A stretch of 64,000 nt of DNA from Klebsiella oxytoca NBRC 105695 (lineage in GTDB: Bacteria > Pseudomonadota > Gammaproteobacteria > Enterobacterales > Enterobacteriaceae), in the NCBI RefSeq assembly GCF_001598695.1, contig NZ_BCZK01000005.1, forward strand, positions 248,001-312,000, written 5' to 3'. The notes under the pieces are model-generated. The model searched no databases and was not told the origin of the DNA. It saw only the letters and a program-made list of their open reading frames with translations. Positions 42,884 to 52,210 of this stretch are shown one piece after another. The position numbers and the translations under genes are program-made. Within the stretch, counting starts at the first letter, position 1; each line of letters starts with the position of its first letter.

Positions 42884-43366
42884 ATGAAAAAGATTACAGC
42901 TCTGTTTGTTGCCTCTACTCTGGCTCTTGGCGCGGCTAACCTGGCTCACGCGGCTGATACTACGGCAACCTCAGGCGAGACCGCGCCGATGATGCATCAT
43001 AAGCGCGGCCCGGCGGGCCCACATGAAATGATGTTTAAAGGTCTGAACCTGACCGACGCGCAGAAAACGCAAATTCGCGACATCATGAAGAGCCAGCGCG
43101 ACAATATGAAGCGTCCGTCCCTGGATGAGCGCCGCGCGATGCATGAACTGGTTGCCAGCGATACCTTCGATAAGGCAAAAGCGGAAGCGCAGATTGATAA
43201 AATGGAAGCCCAGCATAAAGAAATGGCGCTGGCTCGACTGGAAACTCAGAACAAGATTTACAACATTCTGACCCCGGAACAGAAAAAACAGTTCAATGCT
43301 AATTTTGAGAAGCATCTGACAGATCGTAAAGCGCCGGAAGGTAAAATGCCTGCACCAGCTGAATAA
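42884..43366 (+). CDS. spy: Spy, periplasmic ATP-independent chaperone
   Basis: 160 residues with a signal peptide cut near 23 (ANLAHA). The two LTxxQ motifs of the CpxP/Spy family are present (LTDAQKTQIRD and LTPEQKKQFN). Small alpha-helical cradle that protects unfolded proteins in the periplasm, induced by envelope stress through CpxR and BaeR. Same length as in E. coli (161). Confidence 0.95.
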   Translation: MKKITALFVASTLALGAANLAHAADTTATSGETAPMMHHKRGPAGPHEMMFKGLNLTDAQKTQIRDIMKSQRDNMKRPSLDERRAMHELVASDTFDKAKAEAQIDKMEAQHKEMALARLETQNKIYNILTPEQKKQFNANFEKHLTDRKAPEGKMPAPAE

Positions 43367-43385
43367 TTCAGCGCGCTGACTTAAG

Positions 43386-43443
43386 ACCGCCGGTCTTGCC
43401 CAAGAATGCCAACAGGCTTTGGGCAGGGCCGGCGGTTTTTTTA
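43386..43443 (+). terminator. spy terminator
   Basis: Long hairpin: outer stem ACCGCCGG/CCGGCGGT, inner stem CTTGCCCAA/TTGGGCAGG, then a run of eight T. Confidence 0.9.
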
Positions 43444-43588
43444 TCTGCATCTGCGGCGGGGCAACGGCAAAACGCCGGTGAAACCTGATTTACCCGACAG
43501 GGGCGAATATGCGAGGATGAGGCCTCAACCGTTATCATGGGCGCAGTCACCCTGACTCTGCTGCCCGCTATCGCTTCGGATTTTGCAT

Positions 43589-44131
43589 ATGGAAATGTAT
43601 ATCGGCCTCGCCGTCCTCGTTGTCGTCCTCGTCTGGGTTATCATGACCTATAACCGCTTTATCTCACTGCGTCGTTTCAAAGACGAGGCCTGGAGCGGTG
43701 TCGCTGTGCAGCTTAAGCGCCGCCACGATCTGGCGCCCAATCTACTGAGTCTGGTGAAACGCTATGCGCTGCACGAAAAGGAATTGCTGGAAGAACTGGG
43801 CCGCCAGCGTAGCGTACTGGTCGGCAGCACCAAACAGATAGCCGACAGCGAACGCCACTATTCCGCTACGCTGGGACGTATTTTCGCGCTCGGCGAAGCC
43901 TGGCCGGAACTCAAAGCCAGCGACAACTTCCTCTCATTACAGCAATCGCTTAATGAAATAGAAGAGCAGCTGCAGATGGCTCGCCGCTACTTCAACGGTA
44001 CGGTGCGCGATTTGAATATTCTGGTCGAGTCTTTCCCCAGCCTGCTGCTGGCGCGACTATTTAAATTTAAAGCAGAAGCTTTCTTTGAACTGGACTCACC
44101 GGAAGAAGCTCAATCTCCACGGATGGAGTGA
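43589..44131 (+). CDS. LemA family membrane protein
   Basis: 180 residues. One N-terminal membrane helix (about 4-20, IGLAVLVVVLVWVIMTY) followed by a long helical domain typical of LemA (YNRFISLRRFKDEAWSGVAVQLKRRHDLAPNL is the recognised start). The N terminus faces outward in the family model; the function is not known. The ATG at 43589 is chosen, but a TTG two codons earlier and an ATG two codons later are possible. It is four bases before the DUF2207 gene; the pair is inserted between spy and cho relative to E. coli. Confidence 0.88.
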   Translation: MEMYIGLAVLVVVLVWVIMTYNRFISLRRFKDEAWSGVAVQLKRRHDLAPNLLSLVKRYALHEKELLEELGRQRSVLVGSTKQIADSERHYSATLGRIFALGEAWPELKASDNFLSLQQSLNEIEEQLQMARRYFNGTVRDLNILVESFPSLLLARLFKFKAEAFFELDSPEEAQSPRME

Positions 44132-44135
44132 TTAA

Positions 44136-46178
44136 ATGCTCTGTATAACTCTGCGGGTAGTGCGCGCGTTCGTATTGTTGTTGCTGTTGCCTGCCAGCGC
44201 AGCATTCTCCGCAAACAACCCGATTATTATTAAAGATGCTTCTCAACTCCCCGCTGGCGCTATCCTGGCGTATGAACATATCCTCTCTTTTGATTCCCGG
44301 GCGCGCTTTAGCCCGAACGGCAGCATGGCGATTGAGGAGAATATCAAGGTACTTGCCCTGGGGAAGGAGATTCGGCGAGGGATTTTGCGCACGCTTCCCC
44401 TCACGTGGAACCGCCAGGATGGCAAAATCTTCCGTGTTGACTATACGATCGAATCGGTGTCGCGCGATGGCATCTCTGAGCCATTTAGCCTTGATGAGGC
44501 AGCAAAAAGCCTGACGGTACGTATCGGCAGCGGCGAAAAGATATTAAAACCAGGGATCTATCACTATCGGATTCGCTATCAAATCAGCAACCATTTCAGC
44601 CGATTTCCCCTGTGGGATGAACTGTACTGGAACGTGACGGGCAATGACTGGGCCTGGCCAATTAGCAAGGCCAGCTTTAGCCTGACGCTACCGGATAGCG
44701 CCGCAAATCTCAACGCTGACGCCAAAGATGCCAGGCTGCGCTCAATTGATGTTTATACCGGGATCGCTGGCGCCAAAGAGCACAACGCAACGATTCTGCC
44801 CGACGGTAGCGTGCGCACTCTGCGTCCGCTGGCAAAGGGGGAGGGGCTGACGGTTGTTTATACCTGGCCGCGGGAGATACTTGCCCGCGCTCCGGCGCCG
44901 GAGGCCGCTTCGCCGCTGGTGCATTTACTTTTCCCCAACCTGAAAACCTGGGTGATATGGCTGCCGCTGCTGTTCATGCTCGTTTATTATCTGCTCTGGT
45001 GGCGGAAGAACGTCACCCAGGCCGGGTTGAGAATGCCGCCTGTTGTGCCGCTCTTTTCGCTGCCTGCCTCCATGTCGCCAGGCCACCTGCGTTTTATTAC
45101 CCGGCGTAAATATGACGATGTGGCTTTTAGCAGCGATTTATTAGCGCTGGTCGCGAAACGCGGGATGACGCTGACGAGCGACAAAAATCCATCCCGCAGC
45201 CCGTGGCGATTAAATTCCGGCATCAAACAACGGCTGACCCGCCTCCCCGTTGAGGGAAACAGACGGTTAAACAGAGACGATCTCCAGCTATTAAGCACCC
45301 TATTTAAAGGCAAACAGAAAAATATCGATCTCAGTAAGGCCCATCAGCGGTCAGTGCAGAGTGCGCGTAAACGTCAGGAGACGCGTTGTGAAGAACAGCG
45401 GGCTAAACTCTTTCGTAAATGGGGGCAACCGCTGCGGCGCTGCATCTACATTGCGCTGCTTGTTCCGGTAGCGTGCGGTCTTTGGGTTAATGCGGAGGCC
45501 GCGCTGCTGACGATACCGGCCGCAGTTTTTATGCTGATCGGCGGTTCGCTGCTGGCTTTTTTCTTGCGGTTTCTTTGTCATCCTCGGGAGATGTGGCGCG
45601 ACTGGGGCCCCGCCCCGGTACTGTTTTGTGCCTCTTTTGGTATTTTAGCGATGCTCGGCGGAAGCAATTTTCTGTTGGGAATGTTGCCCATAACCCAACT
45701 TCCCGCCGGATATATTGGCGCGCTGCTGATGGCGTTCGCCCTGTGCGTTTTTGTTGGCTGGAAAACGCCTCGTTATACGCAGCGCGGGTTGGATGAGCTG
45801 GCCGTCGCCAAAGGACTGAAGCTGTATCTTGGCACCGCTGAAAAGAACCGCTATCAGATTATTTACCCGCCTGCGCAGATGATCTCCCATTTTGAAGAAC
45901 TACTGCCCGTAGCGTTGGCGCTTGGCGTGGGGAAAACCTGGGCGAACACCTTTGCCCACTATCTGAGTAGTACTGGCGCTCTGTCGGAAGCGTTTGCCGG
46001 TGCTGGCTGGGAAAGCGTGCATCATTTCAGCGAGTCCTGTCGAACCTCCTCTATATCCTCGCCGACCAGCGGTTCAGGGGGCGGTTCATCATCGGGTTCA
46101 GGCTATAGCGGTTCCGGCTCTTCCGGTGGCGGTTCATCCGGCGGCGGCTCAGGCGGAGGCGGCGGCGGAGGCTGGTAA
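44136..46178 (+). CDS. DUF2207 membrane protein with Gly/Ser-rich tail
   Basis: 680 residues. A signal peptide (about 1-26, ending AAFSA) leads to an extracytoplasmic DUF2207 domain (about 30-250, with GILRTLPLTW and a YHYRIRYQI strand). A membrane segment follows near 271-289, then a basic cytoplasmic region (330-430) and about four more segments (435-560). The protein ends in a low-complexity Gly/Ser tail (644-680) finishing with seven Gly and Trp. This is the usual partner of LemA proteins in many bacteria; function is unknown. Begins four bases after lemA with GGAGTGA before it, so the two are co-translated. Confidence 0.87.
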   Translation: MLCITLRVVRAFVLLLLLPASAAFSANNPIIIKDASQLPAGAILAYEHILSFDSRARFSPNGSMAIEENIKVLALGKEIRRGILRTLPLTWNRQDGKIFRVDYTIESVSRDGISEPFSLDEAAKSLTVRIGSGEKILKPGIYHYRIRYQISNHFSRFPLWDELYWNVTGNDWAWPISKASFSLTLPDSAANLNADAKDARLRSIDVYTGIAGAKEHNATILPDGSVRTLRPLAKGEGLTVVYTWPREILARAPAPEAASPLVHLLFPNLKTWVIWLPLLFMLVYYLLWWRKNVTQAGLRMPPVVPLFSLPASMSPGHLRFITRRKYDDVAFSSDLLALVAKRGMTLTSDKNPSRSPWRLNSGIKQRLTRLPVEGNRRLNRDDLQLLSTLFKGKQKNIDLSKAHQRSVQSARKRQETRCEEQRAKLFRKWGQPLRRCIYIALLVPVACGLWVNAEAALLTIPAAVFMLIGGSLLAFFLRFLCHPREMWRDWGPAPVLFCASFGILAMLGGSNFLLGMLPITQLPAGYIGALLMAFALCVFVGWKTPRYTQRGLDELAVAKGLKLYLGTAEKNRYQIIYPPAQMISHFEELLPVALALGVGKTWANTFAHYLSSTGALSEAFAGAGWESVHHFSESCRTSSISSPTSGSGGGSSSGSGYSGSGSSGGGSSGGGSGGGGGGGW

Positions 46179-46228
46179 TTAAGGGAGACGCCCCGATAAC
46201 CTACTGCGGGATCTGATGCTGGCATCGT

Positions 46229-46267
46229 GCGTTTCCCGGCAGGTCTTACCGGACTGACGGGAAACGC
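46229..46267. terminator. hairpin after the lemA-DUF2207 pair
   Basis: Perfect ten-base stem GCGTTTCCCG/CGGGAAACGC with a 19-base loop, in the 181-base gap between DUF2207 and the convergent cho gene. It is followed at a distance by TTTTT (about 46280), so it may be a bidirectional terminator. Confidence 0.5.
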
Positions 46268-46359
46268 GTATGGCAGCAGTTTTTAAACCGGGCAAGGCCA
46301 TATCACCACGGAATGCGATATGAGCTGTTCGTCAGGACAGGCATGGCCCACGGTCAGTT

Positions 46360-47220
46360 TTACAGCGGATGCAGCTTATAGCGGCCGCTAAGCAGCGGTT
46401 TACACAGTATTTTATAACCATCATGGTCAAATTTTGCCGCCAGACGCGTGAGCGATGAGGCCTGCGACAGGGATTCTACGGCGCCCAGCCATAGCCAGTT
46501 TTGAATAATATGGTACTGCGTCATATCCTCGCTGCGCTCTTCCAGCGCGATCGCCCCGGCCCATGGCCAGCATACCAGCTGCATTTTTTGCATATTTTCC
46601 ACCAAACGCTGCTGGTGCGCTTCAACGCTCTCCTTCCCGCAGCAGGCTCCTGCGCAGCGGCCCAGCGCCGAACGAAAGCAGGCGCGCCCGCGGTTGAGCG
46701 GCTCGAGTCCCATTAATCCATAACAAAGGCGATGCTCGTCGGCAATTTTTTGCAGCGCCTGCAGCGCGGCGCGGCGATTGGCAAAAAGGCCATAGAGATC
46801 GCTTTGTCGCGAGAAATCCAGCTCGCTGGCGTAAACCACCTGCGGTCGGGCGTCAGCCAGGCGCAATGAGCACAGCTGCCGGTTTTGCCGCAGACGTTTA
46901 TTAAACAGAGGCTGCTGTTCCTTAATGAGCTGCGCTTCTAACAGGAGTGCGCCGAGCTCGCCCGCCGTCCGTTGCCAGGTGATGCGTCGTGACTGGCGCA
47001 GCATAGCCGCTTCGTCGGGGGTGCGCAGATGCGACAATACCCGGCTGCGGATATTAACGCTTTTGCCGATATAGAGCGGCAGGGTATCGCTTTCGCCGTG
47101 AAACAGATATACCCCCGGCTGCCTGGGCAGAGCCTCAAGCCACGGACGCAGATGTTCGGGATACTCATAGATTGCCGCCGCTTCAAATTCGAGACGCGGG
47201 GCGGATTGCCTTCTTGCCAC
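46360..47220 (-). CDS. cho: Cho, UvrC-homologue excision nuclease
   Basis: 286 residues (295 in E. coli). N-terminal GIY-YIG nuclease domain of UvrC type (GVYLFHGES...LYIGKSVNIRSRVLSHL, about 36-68). It makes the 3' incision of UvrABC repair at bulky lesions. GTG start with AGGAGC before it, as in E. coli. SOS-regulated in E. coli; I see no obvious LexA box here. Confidence 0.94.
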   Translation of the reverse strand: MARRQSAPRLEFEAAAIYEYPEHLRPWLEALPRQPGVYLFHGESDTLPLYIGKSVNIRSRVLSHLRTPDEAAMLRQSRRITWQRTAGELGALLLEAQLIKEQQPLFNKRLRQNRQLCSLRLADARPQVVYASELDFSRQSDLYGLFANRRAALQALQKIADEHRLCYGLMGLEPLNRGRACFRSALGRCAGACCGKESVEAHQQRLVENMQKMQLVCWPWAGAIALEERSEDMTQYHIIQNWLWLGAVESLSQASSLTRLAAKFDHDGYKILCKPLLSGRYKLHPL

Positions 47221-47280
47221 TATTGCTCCTGGTGCTGTTTATTTATCCAGTATAGCAGGGGAAGAGCGGAGCGAAAAGGA

Positions 47281-47309
47281 CAATAAATCACCCCAACCTG
47301 AGTCGGGGC
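47281..47309 (-). terminator. nadE terminator
   Basis: On the nadE strand CCCCGAC pairs with GTTGGGG (G-U pairs fill the mismatches) around TCAG, followed by TGATTTATTG. Confidence 0.55.
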
Positions 47310-47323
47310 GAGGGAAAGAGGGG

Positions 47324-48151
47324 TTATTTTTTCCAGAAATCGTCGAAGACGGTGATTGGCGGGCGGCGTTTGTGCTCGGTTTTCAGATACCAGCCTTCGA
47401 TCGTTTTAGCGACTTTCTCGTCCAGCGTTTTACCTTCCAGATAGTCGTCGATGTTCTCGTAGGTCACGCCCAGCGCCACTTCGTCCGGCAGGGAGGGGCG
47501 GTCGTCCTCAAGATCGGCAGTCGGCAGTTTTTTATACAGGTGCTCCGGACACCCCAGATGGGCCAAAAGCTGTTTGCCCTGACGTTTGTTGAGGCGGAAA
47601 AGAGGGTTGATGTCCGTGCCGCCGTCGCCGTATTTAGTGAAAAAACCAGTAATAGCCTCCGCCGCATGATCGGTACCTACCACCACGCCGTGGGTCATCC
47701 CGGCGATGCTGTACTGCGCTTTCATGCGTTCGCGGGCTTTTTCGTTGCCGCGAACAAAGTCGCTAAGCTCAATGCCGGCTTCGCGCAGCGCCTGTTCACT
47801 GGCCAGCACAGCACCCTTAATATTGACCGTTAATACACGGTCCGGCTGAATAAAAGCGATGGCGTCCTGACAGTCCTGCTCGTCTGCCTGCACGCCGTAC
47901 GGCAAGCGAACGGCGATAAACTGCAGGCTGTCGTCACCGGTTTCGGCGCGTAGCTCATTGATTGCCTGCTGGCAGAGCTTACCGGCAAGCGTGGAGTCCT
48001 GGCCGCCGCTGATGCCGAGGACCAGCGATTTAATAAAAGGGTATTTCTGCAGATAGGACTTCAAAAAGTCTACGCTGCAGCGTATTTCGGCTTCGACATC
48101 GATCTGGGGTTTAGCGCCCAGCGCCTGAATAATCTCTTGTTGTAGCGTCAT
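47324..48151 (-). CDS. nadE: NH3-dependent NAD+ synthetase
   Basis: 275 residues, equal to E. coli NadE. The ATP pyrophosphatase loop SGGQDS is at about 47-52, with the later [20 protein letters not shown] motif. It amidates deamido-NAD to NAD using ammonia; there is no glutaminase domain. Divergent from osmE. Confidence 0.97.
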   Translation of the reverse strand: MTLQQEIIQALGAKPQIDVEAEIRCSVDFLKSYLQKYPFIKSLVLGISGGQDSTLAGKLCQQAINELRAETGDDSLQFIAVRLPYGVQADEQDCQDAIAFIQPDRVLTVNIKGAVLASEQALREAGIELSDFVRGNEKARERMKAQYSIAGMTHGVVVGTDHAAEAITGFFTKYGDGGTDINPLFRLNKRQGKQLLAHLGCPEHLYKKLPTADLEDDRPSLPDEVALGVTYENIDDYLEGKTLDEKVAKTIEGWYLKTEHKRRPPITVFDDFWKK

Positions 48152-48381
48152 CGCGCCCTCCGGAAAGTGAATCTGTATGGCAATCAGCAGAGGTTTAACC
48201 TACCTCTTTGACGGTAAAACGACAAGGATCACAATTTTGAGTGTAGCAAAAGCAGGCAACCTCAACGGAACGGGCTTTATTATTGGAAAGATCTTAATTT
48301 CGCTTCATTTCCACCTTCGGCTTGAAAAATAACGATATTTATTCCAGGCTTATTTACACGCCAAAAAAAAGAGGATGGAAT

Positions 48382-48720
48382 ATGAACAAGCATTTTGCAG
48401 GATTTCTGGGCGCAGCAGCTGTATTAACCATGCTGGCAGGGTGTACGGCCTATGACCGTACTAAAGATCAGTTCACCCAGCCGGTGGTTAAAGACGTTAA
48501 AAAAGGCATGACCCGCGCACAGGTTGCGCAAATTGCTGGTAAACCTTCATCAGAAGTGACGATGATCCACGCACGCGGTACCTGTCAGACATACATCCTG
48601 GGTCAACGCGATGGTAAAATTGAAACCTACTTCGTCGCGCTGGATGAAACCGGCCGTGTGATGAATTCTGGTTATCAGACCTGCGCTGAATACGATACCG
48701 ACCCGCGCAACAGTAAGTAA
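48382..48720 (+). CDS. osmE: OsmE, osmotically inducible lipoprotein
   Basis: 112 residues, equal to E. coli OsmE. Lipoprotein signal with lipobox LAGC (Cys about 20), followed by a SmpA/OmlA-type domain ([18 protein letters not shown]). Induced by osmotic stress and in stationary phase. The ATG is 20 codons inside the frame, with AGGATGG before it. Followed by a strong terminator. Confidence 0.95.
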   Translation: MNKHFAGFLGAAAVLTMLAGCTAYDRTKDQFTQPVVKDVKKGMTRAQVAQIAGKPSSEVTMIHARGTCQTYILGQRDGKIETYFVALDETGRVMNSGYQTCAEYDTDPRNSK

Positions 48721-48747
48721 CATCCCGCCATAGTGCTGATTCCTACG

Positions 48748-48776
48748 AAAGCCCGACCATTGGTCGGGCTTTTTTA
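48748..48776 (+). terminator. osmE terminator
   Basis: 11-base stem AAAGCCCGACC/GGTCGGGCTTT with an ATT loop and a run of six T. Confidence 0.92.
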
Positions 48777-48790
48777 TGAGCGCTGATGCT

Positions 48791-48815
48791 TATTTAATTG
48801 CGCGAATTATTTGAG
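48791..48815. promoter_or_regulatory. possible NagC operator of chb
   Basis: TTATTTAATTGCGCGAATTATTTGA: AT-rich arms around a GCGC centre, the shape of known NagC operators. NagC represses chb in E. coli. Consensus from memory, so moderate trust. Confidence 0.45.
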
Positions 48816-48821
48816 GGAAAT

Positions 48822-48837
48822 GTGAGGGCAGTCAAAA
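48822..48837 (+). promoter_or_regulatory. possible CRP site of chb
   Basis: TGTGA-GGGCAG-TCAAA: perfect left half and three of five in the right half. CRP is needed for chb expression in E. coli. Confidence 0.45.
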
Positions 48838-48870
48838 CGCGAGGTCAATGAGAGACAATTCTGTTCAAGG

Positions 48871-48905
48871 AGGAATTATCCTGCCGATGAACGATGCCGT
48901 ATACT
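48871..48905 (+). promoter_or_regulatory. chb promoter region
   Basis: A near-consensus -10 box TATACT at 48900-48905 lies after a weak -35, and an inverted repeat AGGA-ATTA-TCCT (48871-48882) sits where an activator such as ChbR might bind. Inferred from position and sequence. Confidence 0.4.
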
Positions 48906-49006
48906 CAATGCATAAACAATACTAATTCAAAGAAACATCTCTTACCGCCTCTCCGGCATCAACGATGCGCTCAGGAGACCCGGTCACACAAATTGAGGAA
49001 GCGTTC

Positions 49007-49327
49007 ATGGAAAAGAAACATATCTACCTGTTCTGTTCTGCTGGGATGTCTACATCACTGCTGGTCTCGAAAATGCGTGCTCAGGCCGAGAAGTATGAAG
49101 TGCCGGTTATTATTGAAGCATTTCCCGAGACTCTGGCCGGTGAAAAAGGACCTGATGCTGATGTCGTATTATTAGGCCCACAGATTTCCTATATGCTGCC
49201 GGACATTCAACGTTTACTACCAAATAAACCCGTAGAAGTTATTGATTCCGTGCTGTACGGTAAGATCGATGGTTTAGGTGTTCTGAAAGCGGCCGTTGCG
49301 GCCATTAAGAAAGCTGCTGCGCAATAA
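49007..49327 (+). CDS. chbB: ChbB, N,N'-diacetylchitobiose PTS EIIB
   Basis: 106 residues, equal to E. coli ChbB. PTS lactose/cellobiose EIIB with phosphorylated Cys10 in [12 protein letters not shown]. It passes phosphate from ChbA to the sugar at ChbC. GAGGAAG before the ATG. First gene of chbBCARFG. Between chbB and chbC lies a ChiX-complementary stretch (separate entry). Confidence 0.96.
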   Translation: MEKKHIYLFCSAGMSTSLLVSKMRAQAEKYEVPVIIEAFPETLAGEKGPDADVVLLGPQISYMLPDIQRLLPNKPVEVIDSVLYGKIDGLGVLKAAVAAIKKAAAQ

Positions 49328-49427
49328 TTTATATTTTAAAACTCGACATATTTCGGATGGCAATGGTTAAAATTTCGTGAGGGTGTGTTTTAACTGTTTG
49401 CTGTCCGAAATACCCTGAGTTTATTTT

Positions 49428-49448
49428 CCCGTCAAAGAGTAATTTCAT
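49428..49448 (+). promoter_or_regulatory. ChiX sRNA pairing/decoy site in chbBC
   Basis: CCCGTCAAAGAG-T-AATTTCAT is complementary to the ChiX region ATGAAATTCCTCTTTGACGGG over 20 of 21 positions. In E. coli and Salmonella this intergenic site acts as a trap that titrates ChiX when chb is induced. Seen: the match; known: the trap. Confidence 0.8.
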
Positions 49449-49495
49449 CTATCATTGCCGCAATAATTACATTGCGGCCTTAAAGGGTATTTATT

Positions 49496-50854
49496 ATGAG
49501 TAAAGTGATTGATTCGCTTGAAAAGGTACTCCTTCCGTTTGCGGTCAGAATAGGAAGGCAACCTCACGTCAATGCAATTAAAAACGGCTTTATTAAGTTA
49601 ATGCCATTGACGTTGGCCGGGGCCATGTTTGTTTTAATTAATAACGTATTTTTGAGCTTTGGCGACGGTTCATTCTTTTATTCAATGGGCATTCGTCTGG
49701 ATGCCTCGACAATCGAAACACTGAACGGTTTTAAAGCTATCGGCGGCAACGTTTATAACGGTACGCTAGGTATTATGTCGCTGATGGCGCCTTTCTTTAT
49801 TGGTTCGGCTTTAGCTGAAGAGCGTAAAGTTGACCCAATGGCGGCCGGGTTGCTGGCGGTTGCGGCATTTATGACCGTTACGCCTTATAGCGTCGGGGAA
49901 GCCTACGCCGTTGGCGCGAATTGGTTAGGCGGTGCCAACATTATTTCTGGTATCGTAATCGGTCTGGTCGTTGCCGAGATGTTCACCTTTATCGTTCATC
50001 GCAACTGGGTGATTACGCTGCCGTCCAGCGTGCCGGCTTCGGTCTCCCGTTCATTCTCAGCGGTTATTCCGGCCTTTATTATCCTGTCTATTATGGGGAT
50101 TATCTCCTGGGCGCTGACCCACTGGGGAACGAACTTCCACCAGATCATCATGGACACGATCTCCACGCCGCTGGCCTCAATGGGTGCCGTGGTAGGCTGG
50201 GCATACGTTATTTTCACCTCGCTGCTGTGGTTCTTCGGCGTACACGGGTCGCTGGCGCTGTCGGCGCTCGATAGCGGCATTATGACGCCATGGGCGCTGG
50301 AAAACATCGCAACCTATCAGCAGTACGGCTCCGTTGAAGCCGCGCTGGCGGCGGGTAAGAGCTTCCATATGTGGGCCAAGCCGATGCTTGATTCCTACAT
50401 TTTCCTCGGCGGTACCGGCGCGACGCTGGGCTTGATCATCGCCATCTTTATCGCTTCCCGCCGCGAGGATCATCGTCAGGTGGCGAAACTGGCGCTGCCG
50501 TCCGGCATCTTCCAGATTAACGAGCCTATCCTTTTCGGTCTGCCGATTATCATGAACCCGGTGATGTTTATTCCGTTCATTCTGATTCAGCCTCTGCTGG
50601 CGGCCATCACCATGACGGCGTATACCCTGGGCATCATCCCGCCGATTACCAACATCGCTCCGTGGACTATGCCGACCGGTTTAGGCGCCTTCTTTAACAC
50701 TAACGGTAGCGTCGCAGCTCTGCTGCTGGCCCTGTTCAACCTTGCCGTATCGACCCTGGTCTACCTGCCGTTTGTGGTTATTTCCAACAAAGCGCAGGGC
50801 GTCATTGAGCAGGAAGAGAGCGAAGAAGATATCGCTAACGCACTGAAATTCTAA
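49496..50854 (+). CDS. chbC: ChbC, N,N'-diacetylchitobiose PTS EIIC
   Basis: 452 residues, equal to E. coli ChbC. About ten membrane segments of the lactose/cellobiose EIIC family, with the [11 protein letters not shown] and [14 protein letters not shown] motifs that line the sugar path. It imports and phosphorylates chitobiose. AAGGG precedes the start, 168 bases after chbB. Confidence 0.96.
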   Translation: MSKVIDSLEKVLLPFAVRIGRQPHVNAIKNGFIKLMPLTLAGAMFVLINNVFLSFGDGSFFYSMGIRLDASTIETLNGFKAIGGNVYNGTLGIMSLMAPFFIGSALAEERKVDPMAAGLLAVAAFMTVTPYSVGEAYAVGANWLGGANIISGIVIGLVVAEMFTFIVHRNWVITLPSSVPASVSRSFSAVIPAFIILSIMGIISWALTHWGTNFHQIIMDTISTPLASMGAVVGWAYVIFTSLLWFFGVHGSLALSALDSGIMTPWALENIATYQQYGSVEAALAAGKSFHMWAKPMLDSYIFLGGTGATLGLIIAIFIASRREDHRQVAKLALPSGIFQINEPILFGLPIIMNPVMFIPFILIQPLLAAITMTAYTLGIIPPITNIAPWTMPTGLGAFFNTNGSVAALLLALFNLAVSTLVYLPFVVISNKAQGVIEQEESEEDIANALKF

Positions 50855-50908
50855 TATCGAGCGGTACGGGAAGTTTCCCGTACCGTCTGGCAAATTAAGG
50901 GAGTCATT

Positions 50909-51256
50909 ATGTTTGATCTGGATAACATCGCAGCAGAAGAGACCGCGGTAAACGACCTCGAAGAGGTGGTGATGGGGCTGATTATCAACTCCGGACAAGC
51001 GCGTAGTCTGGCTTATGCCGCGCTGAAGCAGGCAAAGCAGGGAGATTTTGCGGCGGCTAAAACCATGATGGAACAGTCGCGCATGGCGCTGAGCGAAGCG
51101 CATCTGGTGCAGACCCAGCTGATTGAGAGCGATGAGGGAGAAGGCAAAATGAAGGTGAGCCTGGTGCTGGTGCATGCGCAGGATCATCTGATGACCTCAA
51201 TGCTGGCACGTGAGCTGGTTGCCGAATTGATTGAGCTGCACGAGAAGGTACAATAG
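50909..51256 (+). CDS. chbA: ChbA, N,N'-diacetylchitobiose PTS EIIA
   Basis: 115 residues (116 in E. coli). Lactose-type EIIA, three helices, with the phosphorylated His in VHAQDHLMTS near 90. AAGGGAG before the ATG. Downstream of chbC by 54 bases. Confidence 0.95.
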   Translation: MFDLDNIAAEETAVNDLEEVVMGLIINSGQARSLAYAALKQAKQGDFAAAKTMMEQSRMALSEAHLVQTQLIESDEGEGKMKVSLVLVHAQDHLMTSMLARELVAELIELHEKVQ

Positions 51257-51268
51257 GTCATCGACACG

Positions 51269-52108
51269 ATGAGGCAACCAAAGATGATGACCACTGAAAT
51301 CAGTACCGCCCGGGAGCAACAACTCTTTAACGGCAAAAACTTTCATGTGGTCATCTATAACAAAACGGAGAGCGTAAGCGGACTTCACCAGCATGATTAT
51401 TACGAGTACACCATCGTTTTAACCGGGCGCTATTATCAGGTTATTAATGGCAAGCGGGTGCTGCTGGAGCGCGGGGATTTCGTTTTTATCCCAATGGGGT
51501 CGCACCACCAAAGCTTTTATGAATTTGGCGCGACGCGCATTCTGAACGTTGGTATCAGCAAAAGTTTCTTTGAAAAACACTATCTGCCGCTGCTGCCGTT
51601 TGGTCTGGTTGCTTCTCAGGTCTATGCCGTTAAAAGTACTTTTCTCAGTTATATTGAGTCGGTTATTGCATCACTGAATTTTCGCGAAACTGAATTTGAC
51701 GAATTTATCGAGCTGGTCTCCTTTTATACTCTGAATCGGCTCCGACATTATCGTGAAGAGCCTGCGGAAGACGTTATTCCGCAATGGCTGAAAAATACCG
51801 TGGAGGGGATGCACGATAAGCTTAAGTTTGGCGAGGGGGCGCTGGAGAATATGGTTGAACTTTCCGGGAAAACCCAGGAGTACTTAACTCGGGCAACCCA
51901 GCGTTATTACGCCAAAACGCCGATGCAGATGATTAACGATATTCGCATCAACTTCGCAAAAAAACAGTTAGAGATAACCAACTACTCGGTGACCGATATT
52001 GCCTATGAGTCGGGGTACAGTAGCCCAAGTTTGTTTATTAAAACATTCAAGAAGCTGACTTCTTTTACCCCCAGCAGCTATCGGAAACACCTCACCAGTA
52101 TTAATTAA
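51269..52108 (+). CDS. chbR: ChbR, AraC-family regulator of chb
   Basis: 279 residues (280 in E. coli). N-terminal cupin sensor domain ([23 protein letters not shown]) and C-terminal AraC double helix-turn-helix ([20 protein letters not shown]). Activates chb with CRP when chitobiose derivatives are present and otherwise represses it with NagC. Start taken at the first ATG, 12 bases after chbA; another ATG pair five codons later is possible. Confidence 0.95.
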   Translation: MRQPKMMTTEISTAREQQLFNGKNFHVVIYNKTESVSGLHQHDYYEYTIVLTGRYYQVINGKRVLLERGDFVFIPMGSHHQSFYEFGATRILNVGISKSFFEKHYLPLLPFGLVASQVYAVKSTFLSYIESVIASLNFRETEFDEFIELVSFYTLNRLRHYREEPAEDVIPQWLKNTVEGMHDKLKFGEGALENMVELSGKTQEYLTRATQRYYAKTPMQMINDIRINFAKKQLEITNYSVTDIAYESGYSSPSLFIKTFKKLTSFTPSSYRKHLTSIN

Positions 52109-52210
52109 CCGGGCGCGGAATAGTCCGCGCGGTCTAAATATTCAAATTAACTGTCCGTATTTACACGGAGAGCGGGTGTCGCATACGCGTTATCCGCAAG
52201 GGAGAAAAAG

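Noticed and set aside
48894-49175. 93-residue frame overlapping chbB
   Set aside because: Out-of-frame reading of chbB and its leader.
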